A DNA stretch of 64,000 bases from Mycteria americana. Lineage: Eukaryota > Chordata > Aves > Ciconiiformes > Ciconiidae. Position 1 is the first letter of the stretch. Every line of letters begins with the position of its first letter. The position numbers and the translations under genes are program-made. The notes under the pieces were generated by a model that had not been told where the DNA came from, ran no database searches, and worked only from the letters and a program-made list of their open reading frames with translations. The DNA is taken from positions 35,086,316 through 35,150,315 of the forward strand of contig NC_134372.1 of assembly GCF_035582795.1 (NCBI RefSeq), read 5' to 3'. Shown here piece after piece: positions 1 to 14,800 of the stretch.

Positions 1-3000
1 ACCAGCTCTGGAAAAATCAGCAGTTTGGCAGAAGACAAAATTCCACGTGAGAAAAAGACTTTAGTTAGAGATCAACAGTTATTTGGTCTGGTTTTGTCCT
101 CAGGCTGGCCAAAGGTCAGCATGGGTGCACTTGCAGTTAGCCATAGCCTGAAATGTTCTTGCCCAAGCAGTAACAAAGGAGCATAGCAGAAAAAAGCTTA
201 GTGTACTGTGGAGGGTTTATGGGGAAATAGAAGATAAGGCTAAAAGATGTTGCAGGGTCCATACAGGAAGTAGGGCTGCTTGCAAAGACATGCAGGATTC
301 ATATTCGTACAAATACAGACATCCTTAGTTTCACAGCTGCTATCCTGGTTTTGAAGGCATTTTGCCTTGGGACAGGTTTCTAGAGATTCCTGCTGTTATC
401 CATATTTACTTTAATCCATATTGGAGTGCCTTTTCTGTTCTGTTCTTCTTGATGACCAGGTATCTAAAGGGTTTTTGTCCTCTTTTTGCTTCCATGTTGC
501 AGATTGGCTTTAGAGTTGAGTTTCTGGCAGGATACCAATAAGACATACACTGTTAAATAACAAGCAATTTTGTGGTACCCGTTCCTTTTTTAAAAGACAT
601 ATGAGTAACTGTTTTTCAAAACAACAAAGGTAGAAATAGTTTGGAATGCACTTCATATCTTAGTAAGGAGTAAAAACTTCTACTTTCACAAATTTGTGTA
701 ATAAAGATTGGAGTTCACTAATCTCTCCTTATGCTGTGAACTAAACTACTTGCAGTTGATCGCTGCCCCTCTGTACTCTTGGGGGCTATCTTCTTGCAAT
801 ATGGACCTATTGAAAAAGCTGCTTCCTGAGAGCTGCTGTCAGAGTTACGGGAAATTACTATAATTTCTGTATTACAAAATTTCTTTCCAGCCTGCCAGTA
901 AAAGTTAGTTGAGTGCATTCATTGGGTGAACATGCATCTAAATGAAGAAATCAGTGGGTTTGAAGTAGTGTAATATATTTATTCCTTCAGGCTCACTGGG
1001 ACTTAATGCAGGCCTGCCTAAATTTGGTGCACCCATGTGAATACAAACAAAATGAAACCACAGCTTCATAGTTCCTTTGGCCATGTGACTTGTGAACAGA
1101 TACCTACGCACAACCTTATTATTGGAGAATCAGGAGTATTGATGAATAACTGCCTAAGTAACAAAAAAGACGGTTTTTGCCAAAGAAAAGAAACACATGA
1201 GTAAAACCATCAAACCGACCCTTTTTTTCCTTAGGAAAGTGCTATAAAATGCTTATAAATCAAAAAAACCAACATAACCTTTGCTTAGATCTAATTATAC
1301 TCATTTAGATTCATTGTTCATGTAGTCAGAGAATTTTTTAACTCTTGCTACTTATTTGTAATTAACACAATCTCAGACTTAGAATTCTGATGTTTTAAGT
1401 GATACCATACAATGCACTTAAAAAATCATGTCTAACAGCTAGTAGAATATATATTATTAGGTTCTTAAAAATATTTTCGATTTGGGATATCATAAACAGA
1501 AACTGTAGAGGACTGAAACTTTGCATATCTGAATTATATATTACATGCTACTTTTAAAAATAAATTTGATTTTTATAAATTGACATAATTTTAATCAGAA
1601 GATGACAAAATAATGGATTTGTGGGATCTCAAGTGCAGAATATCTATTAAAAGGTTCATTCACAGCAGTATAAACTGATTCTAAACCCCCCTTTGAGGAA
1701 ATACAAGTTTAGATGGGTTTGTTTTGTGTTTGTTTGACCCTTTGGCGCTTACTACTTAAGCAAGCTTATGAAATAACCCAGTGGCAAAATAAAGATGTTC
1801 TTCCAACTACAGACCTCGATGTCAAGGAAGAATGCATATAGCTTACAAATTCCTTGTATCTGTGGGGAATAAAGCTAGCTTAAAATTTGGACTTATTTCA
1901 TGTGTCATTTTCTTAATTTTTTTTTCTGGTTTTCTCTTCCAAGAACAAAACCAAATAATTTTTTATTAAACATTATCTTTAGGGTTTGGAGAGTTTGGTT
2001 TTGTGGGGTGTTTTGCGGGGGGCAGAAGGGAGTCAGTGCTTTTAGAAATGGAATGTTTTTACAATTTACTCTAAGAAACAGCTATCAAATATGATTTAAT
2101 ACTGCTATAGTACCATTCATCTTCACTGCTACCATATTTACAATAATAAAAATCTAACAGAGTCCAATCATGATGAATTTCCTTTTCTGTTTTGACATTA
2201 TGAAATAACAGTAATGAATTCCAAGTGCATTTATGACCCTAGCATTATTGCTACAGGGAATTTTATAATACTGTCTTTGATCAGTTTCTCAACTGTAATA
2301 TGTTAATAGATTTTTTTTTTTATCTGTATAATTCCTGCAAGAAGTTTTCAAAGTCACATTTTCTGAAGCTATTATATTGTTTGTAGCTAAACTTTCTTCT
2401 TTTTCAAGTCCTACTTGTAAAATTCAGTAAAAGTTCTAGCTAGAATTACTGGCCTACAGGTTATTATCTTTAAAAGCAATCTGTTACATCAGAATTGTAT
2501 TCTATTTGACTATCAAGAAATACCTCAAGTAACACTTCTATATATGTGTACTGGTGGGCAATACCAAACCCACATGGCAATTTTGGGCCATGTATAAACC
2601 TACAAAACATCTTTTCCACATTAAGCTTTTAAAAGTACAGCATGAATACACTGTTTTAAAACTAATTTTCATCAACTTATTTGCATTCCTTATATAATAT
2701 CATAGACCAATCCATATCTGAAGCTTTTAATTATATAAAAGCAATAATGAGATAATCTGATAGTTTGTGATCGTATTTTTAAAATAGTTCATCTCTTTCC
2801 CAAGAAGTAACATAACATAGTTCTTTTTCTAATGAAAACAACGCTCACCATTTGTCCTGTGCTTCCCCCCCCCATGTCAGCTGATGCTATTTGTTATGTT
2901 TACCGCTGGTCTTAGCAGGGGAACAGTTATTGGCTGGAGCACTGATGCCAAACTAATAAGTCACCTTAATTATCCTTCCAGCCCTGGGCTAAAGTAAATC

Positions 3001-6000
3001 TTACAGTACTCAAAGAAATGTCCACCATTCTGCTTCTGATCTTCTTAATTCTGCAGGTCTTTAGTTCTGAATTATGGTATCTTTCATGTATGCAATATTC
3101 ATGCAAAGAGTAAAATAAAAAGGCACATATGGTTGTCCTTATCTAATTCATTTTAAGGTTCTTTGATCTGCCAAGCCTTAACTACAGGAAATTTGCATAA
3201 TTACAAGGGTTTTTTTAAAACATTGTTAGAATTATTCTCTCTCCTATTAGCATTCCAGTATGTTGTTAAAAGATAGCAGAATAATAATTAGTGCATATTC
3301 TGTGCTTTCACTTTCACATTGCTCAATTCACTTGTAATCTTACAACAAGAAATACTGTTAAATTAGCTACAAGGAATAGCAATTGCCAAAATGAGCATTA
3401 GAATTGAGAAGTACTTGGTCTTACATCTGCAGTTAATACCACCACAGACCTCCTCTCTCGGAGAGGAAATTCAATTGCAACAGCTTCTCCAAATATTTAA
3501 GGAATTTTATGCTTGAGATCAGATCAGGTCCAGGTGTAAATCTGGGAGAAGTATGCAAACTCAGATTTAAGTCATGCTTTCTGATCGGTTTCCTGCAATC
3601 TGGCTTTTCTACTCCCCATTTCTTTTGGAGTTGTTATTTTTAAAGAGACCCTACAGTTAAGTATGAGTGTCAGCCTGGATTTTCAGCTCCACATCTGCAT
3701 TTCCAGGCTTTTATTGGCTTCTAAGAAATTTCTAATATTATTCTGACGCAGTGTTTTTCAGCTGAATTCTGTAAGCAATGATGTATAGCATAAACTACAG
3801 TATAATAACTAGGGTATAATATGTAAAGTTGAGCACAGAGTAAATCAAAGCTGTTCTTGTGGTGGGGGGAGGATACATAAGATGAATTTAGTAAAGCCAA
3901 CCAAATGCAAGCTGTTGGGCTTTGGTTTTTTGTTGTTTTTTTTTTTTAAACTTCAGCATCCTAAAAAAAAAAAAATCATTGTTGATAATGAAATAGTAGC
4001 TCTCCTAAATCTCTTTGGTTTTGAATAGAATTTTGCTTAATGACTGACACCAGTTAGATTACTGCATATTACATCTATATGGCTCTATTTGTTAACAGTT
4101 CTGACCTTGGCTAAAATGCAGGCATGTCATTTTTGCAAGCTGAAGTGGGTCCCAATAATGATCTCTTGTGTTTTCTTGAGAAGGCTACCTACTTGATATG
4201 TTTGGTTTCATTTATTTTATTACCAATAACACAAACTGATTTTCTTAGAACTAATGTCCTTGTGGACCCAGAACAACGTAAATAAGATCAAATACTTTAA
4301 TATGGAGTAGCTGTTAATTTACTGAAATGTTTTCAGAAACTGCACAAGGATGGCTTCATAGTGCAGCACCAGCACAAGACAAGCATTTGAAATTTGTTAT
4401 TGCAATGTTGCCTGGTCAAGGGCTGAACAAGTCAAATGACTGGGTAGTCCTGGAGAGACTTCATACTATGAACATCAGGCTGCCTTCAGATATCAGCATC
4501 TTTTTACCCTGTTTTTCCTTCTGATACCCATTCCCTTTTCACCACAACCCAATTTTTCTGTATTCCTGTTTGCTTTCTCCCTCTTCTGTGTAAGATCTGA
4601 ACCCTCAGATACCTTCTCTTTCTCTCCTTTGTAGGAATTCCTGCCTGTCAGCAGACAAGCAGATAGAAGGATAAGACTGGTGGCTATGCATTGCCAAAAC
4701 TGCAGCAGTACTGGCTGACTCCTTAACACGTTGACTAGCCAGGCAGCTGAGGCAAAACTGCTCGCAGCTCCCTCTTGCCATTTTTGTGATAAGGACACCT
4801 ATGGCAAGGGAGGGCCTCTTATTCTGTGCAGTGTGTGGCATACCCAAAATATTTTTAATATATTTTCTGATGTACCACATCTTGTATGTACCAGATGAAG
4901 CCTTGGGATTGTGCAAGGCAGGCCCAACCTGGCTGGAGCTTTGGGTTGATGTATTGTTTCATGTTTTCACTTCCACTTAAAATGGGAGAATATCTCTGTG
5001 TCTCGGCATGTGCTATGAACGTCTTAATTTTCTCTCTGAACGTAAAAATACACCAATAGACTTAGAGTTTGAAATAAATTGGGTCATAGCTGCAGTTTGT
5101 GTCTACCAAAAATATTAATCCTGTGGGCCAGGAACAACAGAACAATAAATGCTTAAGGTTTACTCGGAGATCAATATCCATACGTAGGCATAATATTATC
5201 ATATGAATAGAGGCATTGAATTGCTCATATGGATCAAGTTATAATTTGTTTAAGCACCAGTATGACTGAAGCTGTATGGACTGGTAGCCTTTGCAATTCT
5301 CATTTGAGAGCTCTTTCATTTTGCTGGTTTTCCTTTTTTTTTTTTGTGTGTGTGTGTTAAACCTTCCATGGCAGAATGACCTTTCGCATGCTGTTAAGTC
5401 GTGCCCTTCTGGTTTTTTGAAATCTGCTTACTCTTCCCTGATGTTGCATTGAGTTCTCATGCTGTTTAACTAAATTGGATTGTGAGGTGAACACAAATGT
5501 CTATCAGCTATTATAGTAATGCATTTAAACATAAACATTGCAATATGTACCAGACAAAAGCAAAATAAGCTTAATTTCAGTAGCCATTTGACATTGCAGG
5601 ATTCATTATGTGGAATTCCACTATATAGAAAGAAGAGTGTATTCATGGAACAAGCTGGAATCATTTAATAATTGAATAGCTGGATTCTGTTCAGAGGGAT
5701 TTTCTGGTTGCTGTAGGTGGGGATACCCTGCTAGTATGTTTTTCTATATAACTCTTGTTTAGAAAACTTACTTGAACTTGTAATGTTGCATGCAATATTA
5801 CCAAACTTGGTAATATTTAGGCATTACAAATTAGACAACTTTTCCCCTGTGCAAAGGGTTGGAATATCAGCAATAGGCTCATTTTATTGTTTGTTTGGGT
5901 TTTTAAAAGAGTTTTTAAAGAGTTTCTAGTTTTACTTCTATGATTTCATGGTGTAGAGTTATGCTTACTGAAAACACATATTCTCACATAAATGCATCAG

Positions 6001-8116
6001 ATTTGGAGTCTGGGCTTCCAGAAGAAGCACTGCAAGTAACAGATACCAAAGTTGTACGTATGCACTTTAAATCCACTTTCCCCAGTTATTTCTGGAACTC
6101 CAGGAAAAAATATTGCAGAAAAAGTTGAGAGGTGAAATTGTGTACTGCATTAATCGAGAATTTCCTACTGCATGGACTAATTAAGAGGCAAACAGCTAAG
6201 TCAGAAGAGGGAGACATTCTCAGCCCTTAGGAAGCTGAAGTTGCCATTGCATAATTTTAAGCAGAAAAAGAGCTCTTTCTCCGCTGTTTTTTTTTTTCCC
6301 AACGAGTGACCTACAACTCCAAAGGCAGTAAAATAAGGGAACTGAAGTAAAGCTTTCAACTAAAGCCAAGGAAATAAAATTCTCCAACTTTCTAAAAAGC
6401 TTTCAAGTTTGGAGTTGTTGGTTTTTTGGGGGTTTTTTGCAAGCTGCTTTGTAAATTCTTACACATATTACAGAGGTATTTCATTATTATCAGTTATATT
6501 TTCCCTTTCTTTTGCAGTAAGTGGTTCTGGCATATTTTCAAATAAAATAAGGAGCTGCCAGCTTCAAAAGATGGGGAAACACTTTGGTGTGCAATGTAGC
6601 ACAATACTGATAATCGCTGTAAAGTAAATAATCACTGTAGTGTTTCAACTATGCAGTAAATTTTACCTAACTCTTGAAGTGGCTTTGTCTTATTCCAGCT
6701 GTGGCATGCATGTTGTTCACAGCTATGCAGCAATTTATGCAACTTCTGCATGTAGTTTTTTGGAATAACTTTCAGTTTTTCTAGGATGCATATGTGTATC
6801 TAATCTATAAGAAAGCAGTCATTCTTGTGTTGACCTCAATATTAAGGTGGATGATGGTACAGAAGAATTTAGATGCAAGTCTGAGACTAAAGACTACAAC
6901 TCAGATACTATGTTTTACATGATGAACTGCTTTTTACCAGAAAAGCTGCCTACATTGTCAACAGGTACAAAGAATGTATGTCTAAAACAAAGCAACTCCT
7001 TGTTATATTTTCTAACTCTGTTGGATTTGGGTGGTTTTTTTTTTTTTGACAAGTTGATTCACACTTCACAAGTATCTTCAGTTCCTATTTTGGTGAATGT
7101 ATTAAAGCTTCTGGTAAATGCATCATTTTGCAAATTAGAGGAAAATACAGCAACTGGAAGAAATAATGACATAACATTTTTATTTATGAAAATACATCTA
7201 GCTATTCAATCCTCTAATATATTGAATTTGGGGGACTTTTGAAAGCCTAAATATTGTTACTGTATTTTAAATTAATCTGAATAGCTTTAATGGACTACTT
7301 AAATGCTAATGATATTTTGTCAAGAAAAGTATAATAAAAAAAAATTAAAAGAATGGCGCTTCAGGAGATCACAGGTTTGAAATAGGAGTTTCCATTAGTC
7401 TTTCAACTCTGTGTAGTGATCTTGTATGTTCTGCTCTATTATTCCACAAAATATGCTTATTTAAACTGACTGAACAATATCAGTATTGTGAATCTATTTA
7501 TGTAGGTTCAACTAGACTGTTCATAAATCCAGTATCACACATTATCAGTTCTGTTTAAAGAAACAATAGAAAGCATTGCTTCTACATGTAAACGCAACCG
7601 CTTTCCATTCATAAAGTTAAATTGGCTTCATTTAAGCACTTATGCCGCTTAGGTGTAGTCACCCTGAAATAAGCTGTTGAGGACATTGCAATTTAACCCA
7701 GGGCATATTGTGCTACTCTTAAGCTTTCAGCAAGTTTACATCAGTATAATGGAAACAGAAGGGAAATGCCTTAATTCAGATATAAAAGAACAAGTACTGT
7801 ATGTGTCATAGATGACACCTCATTCTGTTTTTCAGACAAGGCTTTCAAAAGGTTAATGATATGTATTGCTTCAAATTTTATATGCCAGACTTCAAAAATA
7901 AGGAAATTGATTCAGCGATGTTCAGAATTATTTCTGAATATCAAACTCTGCAAAATATTCTAAGGTTTGGCTGCCCATCATCATTAGCTATTTCTTAAAA
8001 GTTTGGTCTCTGACAGGCTGAAACCACTGAAGACAGTGTCTTAAATTGTTGAGGTTTTTTACTCTGCCCAAGGTTTTTTAAGCAATAAACTTAGTGACTT
8101 ATGATTTAAAACATGT

Positions 8117-8152
8117 TTTACATGTTTATATACATTTACATGTTTATATACA
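8117..8152. repeat. Two exact copies of an 18-bp AT-rich unit
   Basis: The unit TTTACATGTTTATATACA occurs at 8117-8134 and again, unchanged, at 8135-8152. It is a local tandem duplication in an ITFG1 intron with no evident function. Confidence 0.85.
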
Positions 8153-9522
8153 AAATATAAACATCAACACCTCTACCAATACCATAGCCCATGATATCTG
8201 GGTGCTTCCAAATAACTTGTTTGAAACAAGAAGCATAAGGCAAAAGACATAGTGTTGTATAGTCTTTAAAGTAGTATTAAAAAGTAGTAATGTACAGCAT
8301 GAACATGAGAAGGTATTTTAATTCTTGTTTATAGTAACAGTTCTACTAATGAAGCAAAACAAACTGTGAAGCAACAGCCACTTTCTCTATCTTGCTTGCA
8401 CAGACTTTCAAAAGCTTAATGAACGATCTTAGTGTAAGAAATAAATCCCACCTTCCTGCTTGAAGATGGAATGATATTTTCAAATCTTCTTGGAACAAGT
8501 AGAAAACTGTTTACAATAATTTTACCACAGAGCAAATAGCCAGAGTTGCTATTTAAATTAAATTTGAAATATTTTCGTAAGTAAATTAATTACCAGTGAC
8601 TGAGAACTTCAGAAATTACAATAAACTGCTAACAGTACTCTCTGTAATTTCTCTTTTTATTTTTAATCTTTGTTCAAGGTTTTTATGTTTCTCAGATGAA
8701 CACTTGTCAGTCTTAATTACTTGTTTGCAATTCTAAGTGGAACATTTGAGTAACCATCACACTCTTACAGAATTTATGATGGATGTAGGTGGAGTAAAGC
8801 AAGAAATAGTCTCACAGATCTATTTGTAGTCAGCTTTAAAGTAAATTAGAACCTTCAATATACTATCATTCCAAGTCCTGCTTAGCTAATATCTCCCAAT
8901 TTTAAAGGCAAATTAAAAAAAAAGGTATGCGCACACTTTCTGCCTGCTGTGTAGAAGAAAACATTCCTTTCTGACCTTTGCAAATGATCTATTTACATCC
9001 TGAAGCATAAGATTTCATTATCCTTATCTTAGTAGGCATAAGAACCAGTGTTAGCAGCCATGAAATTATTCAATGCTTTTAAGAATGCTAGCTGCAGTAT
9101 CTGACTCTCTAACCTCTTTAAGGCTGACTGCACACTGTGTATGACATTTTCTTTTATTTCCTTTAATTTAGTTGACATTCATTTCATTTGTATGATGAAA
9201 GAAAAAAGGAAGATCTCGATTGCAGTCTCCTCAATCCTAAATATTTCACTCAAAAGTCATTCTAAAAGCTTTTCAATGTTAAATATTACAGCAGCACCTT
9301 GTTCTTTTGGGAAAAGTCTTTCAGAATTCAGCATTAGTGAAGCAAATTTTTAAAGAAAATTCTTTATTATGTTCTAGCGTGATGAAGTAATATGTACCTT
9401 GTTTGTTTTTATAACTAAGTCAAATTTAATAAACCTACCTTTGTTCCTTTCTACTTTTATATTGGTAACCAGTGCTTTCAGATATTATGTGCTTACTCTA
9501 ATTTAAGAATTACTCAAATTTT

Positions 9523-9630
9523 AGATTTGGAAATTGAGACCTAGAGATTAAGCAATTTAGAAAAGATAATGTAAGGGAAGTCAGTGACAAAGTGGGGACA
9601 GGCTCAAGACTCAAGTCTTACACTGTTACC
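9523..9630 (+). repeat. Possible ancient MIR-like SINE relic
   Basis: The stretch reads like the MIR/CORE-SINE core: GGAAATTGAGACCTAGAGAT, then a segment resembling 'AAGTGACTTGCC' in degraded form, then 'GGGAAGTCAGTGACAAAGTG' and 'CTCAAGACTCAAGTCTT'. The order of these blocks matches MIR, but identity is low and the call is from memory of the consensus. A chance resemblance cannot be excluded. Confidence 0.45.
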
Positions 9631-11729
9631 TCAACTTATTTGAAAAACCCCTGTTCTTAAAGAGAAGAGCTGCTCAGCTAATGCTGTCTGCCACAGGTTC
9701 CATAATCTAGGAATTCACCTAACAATGTACACAGTACCCCTTGCCCTCACAACAGAGGACTGAAAGTACAAATCCTATTTAAATATTTCCACCTCTACTT
9801 GCTCATTACGGGGTTCTGCATGGGGAAAAAGTAAATCTAAAATATGCCTAATCTTTAGGAAGTCTGTTACTGTTTCTTTTTGCTAATAGCATTTTAGCTT
9901 AACAAAAAGGTAACTGCATCAACCTGATTTTTCAGATCTCATCTAAGTGTATTTAGTTGACATTTATCTTGCCTTTTTAAATAAAATTATCATAGCTCTA
10001 AAACTACAGTAATACAGATTATTTACCTCATGATTAAACAGGACTGTTTCAAAACATGCCTGACAGCATATGGCAAGCTTCTTCCTAAAAACCTGGTGGA
10101 GGGCAGGGAGGCTAAGAAAAATAGAACCATGAAGTAATCATTGTCTTGAATAGGGGTTCAAAATTATCATCATCCAATATACGAAGTAGTTTGTCCCCCA
10201 TAGGAGGATATAAAAGCTGAAGAGCTGCTTCTGAAAGTAGGTGTCATATCTTGGTAGTCCCTTGCTGTAACAGCTTTTATAATACTCTTGTACAGTCACT
10301 TTCCAGAGACTTCCCACTGGGATCACTGCTGCTTTATAGTGGCAAATGCATGCTTGCACTTATCGGGCTATCTCCAGGAGCCAAGAATGGGAGTTTGTTT
10401 CTGTTTTTTCTTGAAAGGATGTTTGGCTTTGCCAAAGAAGTTGTGGTGGTGGTTGTTTGGGAATTCCCCCCCACCCCGCTCTGTTTGCCGCAACTATGCA
10501 AGATGCAGTGCAACTAGTATAGCCAACAGCCAGTTGTCCGAAGCAAAATACTAACTTTCAGAATTGAGCATTGGAAGAAATTGTGGAGAGGTAGAAAGGA
10601 GTTGGCTGTAAATTCATTACAAAATGTGAATTCATGTTCTTTAATTCACATTCTGTTATGTTTTGCCACTTAACGTATAATTTCCAATTTCAGGCATAAT
10701 CTGTCAGGTGTCAAAGCAGAGAAAAATCTGACACTTAAAAAATACTGACTGTACTTCATATCTTCGTGAAAAACTGTTTCTACTGATCACGTAAACCTAC
10801 TTCTGGTTGTCAAGTATCCCTTGAACTCATTTCTATTAATCTGGTGAAGGGCTGAATTCACTGTGGTGCTTATGAGGTGCTGTTATTCCTGCTGTGGAAC
10901 CAGATCACTTACTAAGAGGCTTTCTAGAGAATGAACAAAGAATCTACATAGGATCTGAATGGAGAATCTACATCAGATCTACATAGGATCTGTTTGCCAC
11001 AAATTAGAAGATTACAAGATTTTTATTGAAATGGAATACTCAGATACTTTGGATATGGGATGTTAGTGAACCTGTTGATAGCTGCAACAGTTGTCTGTTT
11101 CCCTACTGCCTTTTCAGGAAACAAAGAATGTTATTTTTCCCCTACAGTCTCTTCTTTATTTATAATTACATGCTCTCACTAGGACCTAACTTGCAACCAC
11201 TGTAATCCTGTTGTCATTATATCAATTTATTATTTGAGAATTTGTTCATGATAATTTAATTAGCTAATTCTGTGACACAAGAAAAACCAGTAGTTAGTGA
11301 TTAACACTGATAAGAATTAAAGTGAACCTTCATATGTTGAGTCTGAGCTTGTAAATCAATGAGACAAAAGACATGGCACTACTCATATCAGAATACATGT
11401 GGATAGCTGATTTCCTCTCAACTTGTAACAAATAGTAGAGATTCAGTTTAATGTAGAAATGGTGCTCAAAAGAATCATTTTACCCAGAAATCTAAAGCAT
11501 TTAGGCTATTCTCCAAGTGAGTGCCCACAAGTAGTTTGGAAATGTGGGACTGAGCGTTTAAGAATTAAGTAATCATGCAGTTGATTAAAGTTTTTTAAAC
11601 ATTTTTATTACTGACTCTGAAATGTGTATCTGTGTAAAAAGTTGGTGGGTTTGGGGTTGGTTTTTTTTTTGTTGGTTTTTTTTTTTTCCAAAAATACTTA
11701 CTTGGGCTTCTTTTCTAAATTTATTTCAG

Positions 11730-11854
11730 CTGGACAGCTTAGCCAGTCAGCACACTTTGCTCTCCAGTTGCCATACAATGTGCTAGGTTTGGGACGGAGT
11801 GCTAATTTCCTCGACCATTTGTATGTTGGCATTCCTCGTCCTTTAGGAGAAAAG
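11730..11854 (+). CDS. ITFG1: ITFG1 coding exon (fourth from last)
   Basis: The acceptor is a pyrimidine-rich run ending TTTCAG at 11729 and the donor is AAG|GTTAGT. The first two bases finish a codon begun in an exon not found in this window. The peptide reads GQLSQSAHFALQLPYNVLGL and continues to RPLGEK, a segment just before the membrane helix that is highly conserved in vertebrate ITFG1. Confidence 0.93.
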
Positions 11855-14800
11855 GTTAGTTGAGATTTAAGATTGTCAAGCTAATATTTATTGCATTACC
11901 TTTCCTAATAGAGTTTGGATGGAAATGGAAATACTGCTAGGGACACTTCCGCTCCTCCACCCCCCCCCCACCCCCACCCCCCCCAAGCAAGAATATCAAA
12001 GAAGTAAGTTTGAATACAGAAAAGTTTGCCAAAAAGAACCTTGCATGCCTGTTTTTTGGGGGGGTGTATAAGCTGCGAAGCTACCACTTAGACCAAAAGA
12101 TGACTGAAGCTGTTTATAAATGTTAGCACAGGTATATAGTGCTTGTTTTTATGGTCAATGTGTATTAGATCTGAGGGTCCAATTATTATGGTCTCAGCTG
12201 TAAGACTTTCCTGGCGTTGGTCTGGCTGGCCTGTAAACTCATATAATCCTTTCTGCCTCAGTGATAAAACCATGATCAGTATGATGGGAGGTAGAGATTA
12301 CCGTGACTATCTAATCTTCAGATGAAACATAAAAGTAGGGTCCTGACCATTTTCAGTCTTTAAAGATCTGATGGTACTACTTTAAAAAGTGAGGTATTCG
12401 AATTGGCGTACTGGCCAGATTCTGATTTGGATAATTGCTTTGCCCGCCTCCTTTGTAGAATTGTTTCTTTTCTTTTTTCCCTATTATGTTGTGGCTTTGT
12501 ACTTTTTAAGCAGATGCTGTGTTTCATGTCAGCAATAGTTATTTTGCTTTTTACTCTTTTTTTTTAAAAAGCACTTTGGCGCTTTCAGAATAAAGGTTTA
12601 TACAAATGTAAGGAAATAATCACTTATATTTAAAATTTTAAAAGAGCAACTGTTTGTTGAAACATACAAAAGGATAAACAAACAGAGAATTGCTTTGCTT
12701 TTAAGTGTGTTGGTTTGTTAGGAATTGACATAGCCTTTGTTTTGCTTTCAGTCCATAAGAAAACAAGAATGGACAGCTATCATACCAAACTCCCAGCTTA
12801 TAGTCATCCCCTATCCTCATAATGTTCCTCGAAGGTAACTTGATCATTTTGATTTGCACTTCACAAAATTACATTAATATAGAGTTTAAATTAGGCGTTA
12901 TGTGTAGGTTTAAAAATAGTCACTTGTATAGAAAGTAAATTTAAGAACAATTGGGGCAAGGGGGTCAGTTCTGGAGATGTAGTTGCCTCTGACTAGGCAG
13001 AATACTTCTCAAGTATTTACACAGACTCTTAGATAGTGCCCATAAACAATCAAAATCTATTACCAGCTCATACAAACAATCAAAGTGTATTACCAGCTCA
13101 ACTCCTGTAAATAATAACATATATGCTAGATTTACCAACATTCTTTTTGACAAATTGCAAGCATTGTAATGATTGAAGTGAGCATTTTTGTTTCACCAAA
13201 CATGCAATTTCTGTCTAGTTCCATATAAAAGCTTTAGTTCAGCCCTTCTGAATGCACTGTTGCTACAGGTATGAATGTTTTTCTTTAAAGGTGAATGGGT
13301 TGGTTACACAAGAACTTGAACACTGAATTCACTTTGCAATTAAAACGTTTATCCCAGAAAGAGAGTGTGTTTCTCTCTTTGCTATTAGAGAAAACATTAG
13401 TCACGTATTCCAGCTGCTTTTTGCTGCTTCATCTACTAGTGAGGTCAGTTGCATTTATCATGCAGAAATGATTCTGACATCAGTTTCAGCAGTTAATTTT
13501 ACTATAGGACAAATAACAGTTGAGCAGTGATGTGCCACTTGAGTTGCTAATTAACAACCACAGGAAAAACATTTGCTAGATGAAGAAAATGTACTTACAG
13601 TCTTGAGGTATTTAAAGGTATGTGTTATGCAGAAATTTTTCTGTCTTATCCTTAAATTATTTTTGTATAGAGTAAGTTTATGGACACTGTAGAGTCACAG
13701 AGGATAGAATCCCCAGAAGAAATCACATTTAATAATAAACACTTCTTAAACTTATAACTTTTTTTTAACATAGATATGTTGTTTCCTGAGAGGCCTCAGT
13801 GCTGCCTCAACATAGAGCCTCCTGCTGACAGTTCTCCCACGATAGGAAGCCTGGAGTACACAAAGGGTGTTAACTGAGCCTCAGGACCTCACGACATTTG
13901 AGCGATGTCTTCCAGAAGCCCTTAAAGTGCTTAATTTTGTTGCTCCCCAGCATTCTCCTGCCATAATCAATTGGTTCTGTTGCCTCCAACTGCAGTCGTC
14001 CCTGGGTGAACTTCAGACTGAGAGATGCCTAACCAGCTGAACCCCATGAGCCTGTCCAGGAGGAGCTTCTCATGTGCAGGACACAATCTATCTTACAGGC
14101 TTATTTAACCCTGCTTCTCCATCTCCCCAAGCCCCAGGCAGTTTTGTGGAAGGTTTTCCTACACATTTTACTTTGTGTTGGGTAGGGGCAGGAGATAAAT
14201 ATCCTAATGAGAAAAAAGTCAGTCCCTGAGGATGTCCATAGCATTCCTGGAAAGTTAAATAGAAACTGAATTTAGACATGGCATTGCCTGGAAGTAATTA
14301 TATTAAGCCATATATTTCCAAATAAACACCATGAAGCTTCAGTCTCTAAGTATAGCCACTAGTTTCTGTAGACCAAGTTGCTACCTGTCTTACACTAGCA
14401 GGTTCTTTTCATCTTTATAAGTTAAATCTGTTTTCTGCTTCCTGATGAAAGGTATTCATGTTTCCCTGTATTTTCTTCTTTTGTATAGCTGGAGTGCCAA
14501 GCTGTATCTGACCCCAAGTAACATTGTGCTGCTAACAGCTATAGCCTTAATTGGTGTCTGCGTTTTCATCCTGGCAATAATTGGCATATTACACTGGCAA
14601 GAAAAGGTAAGCTTAATTAACTAGATTTTTTTCTATATTTTCTATATTGTTTAACACTTCCTAATATTTTACAGTCTTGTACATTGGGGTTTTTGAGTAG
14701 TTTTCTACAGTATAATTTCTGACACAGGCTGCATTAATTCCCAAAAGGTGTTTATTATTAATTCAGTATTTACTGCAAGCTTAAAATTGGCATTGTTTTT

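Larger units (their letters stand above)
1..11729 (+). other. ITFG1: ITFG1 intron (5' part outside the window)
   Basis: AT-rich, with no ORF that resembles ITFG1 or any protein I recognise. I looked for the preceding ITFG1 exon (the luminal segment ending about NGS) and did not find it, so that exon probably lies left of position 1. Short homopolymer tracts, a small 18-bp tandem repeat (8117-8152) and one MIR-like stretch (about 9523-9630) are all that stand out. Confidence 0.75.

Noticed and set aside
6847..7242. 131-aa ORF in the first ITFG1 intron
   Set aside because: No splice-site context, no recognisable domain and poly(T)-derived Phe runs; it does not match the missing ITFG1 exon.
1..11600. 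Search for the preceding ITFG1 exon
   Set aside because: No stretch encoding the expected luminal segment with flanking AG/GT was found; it is assumed to be left of the window.
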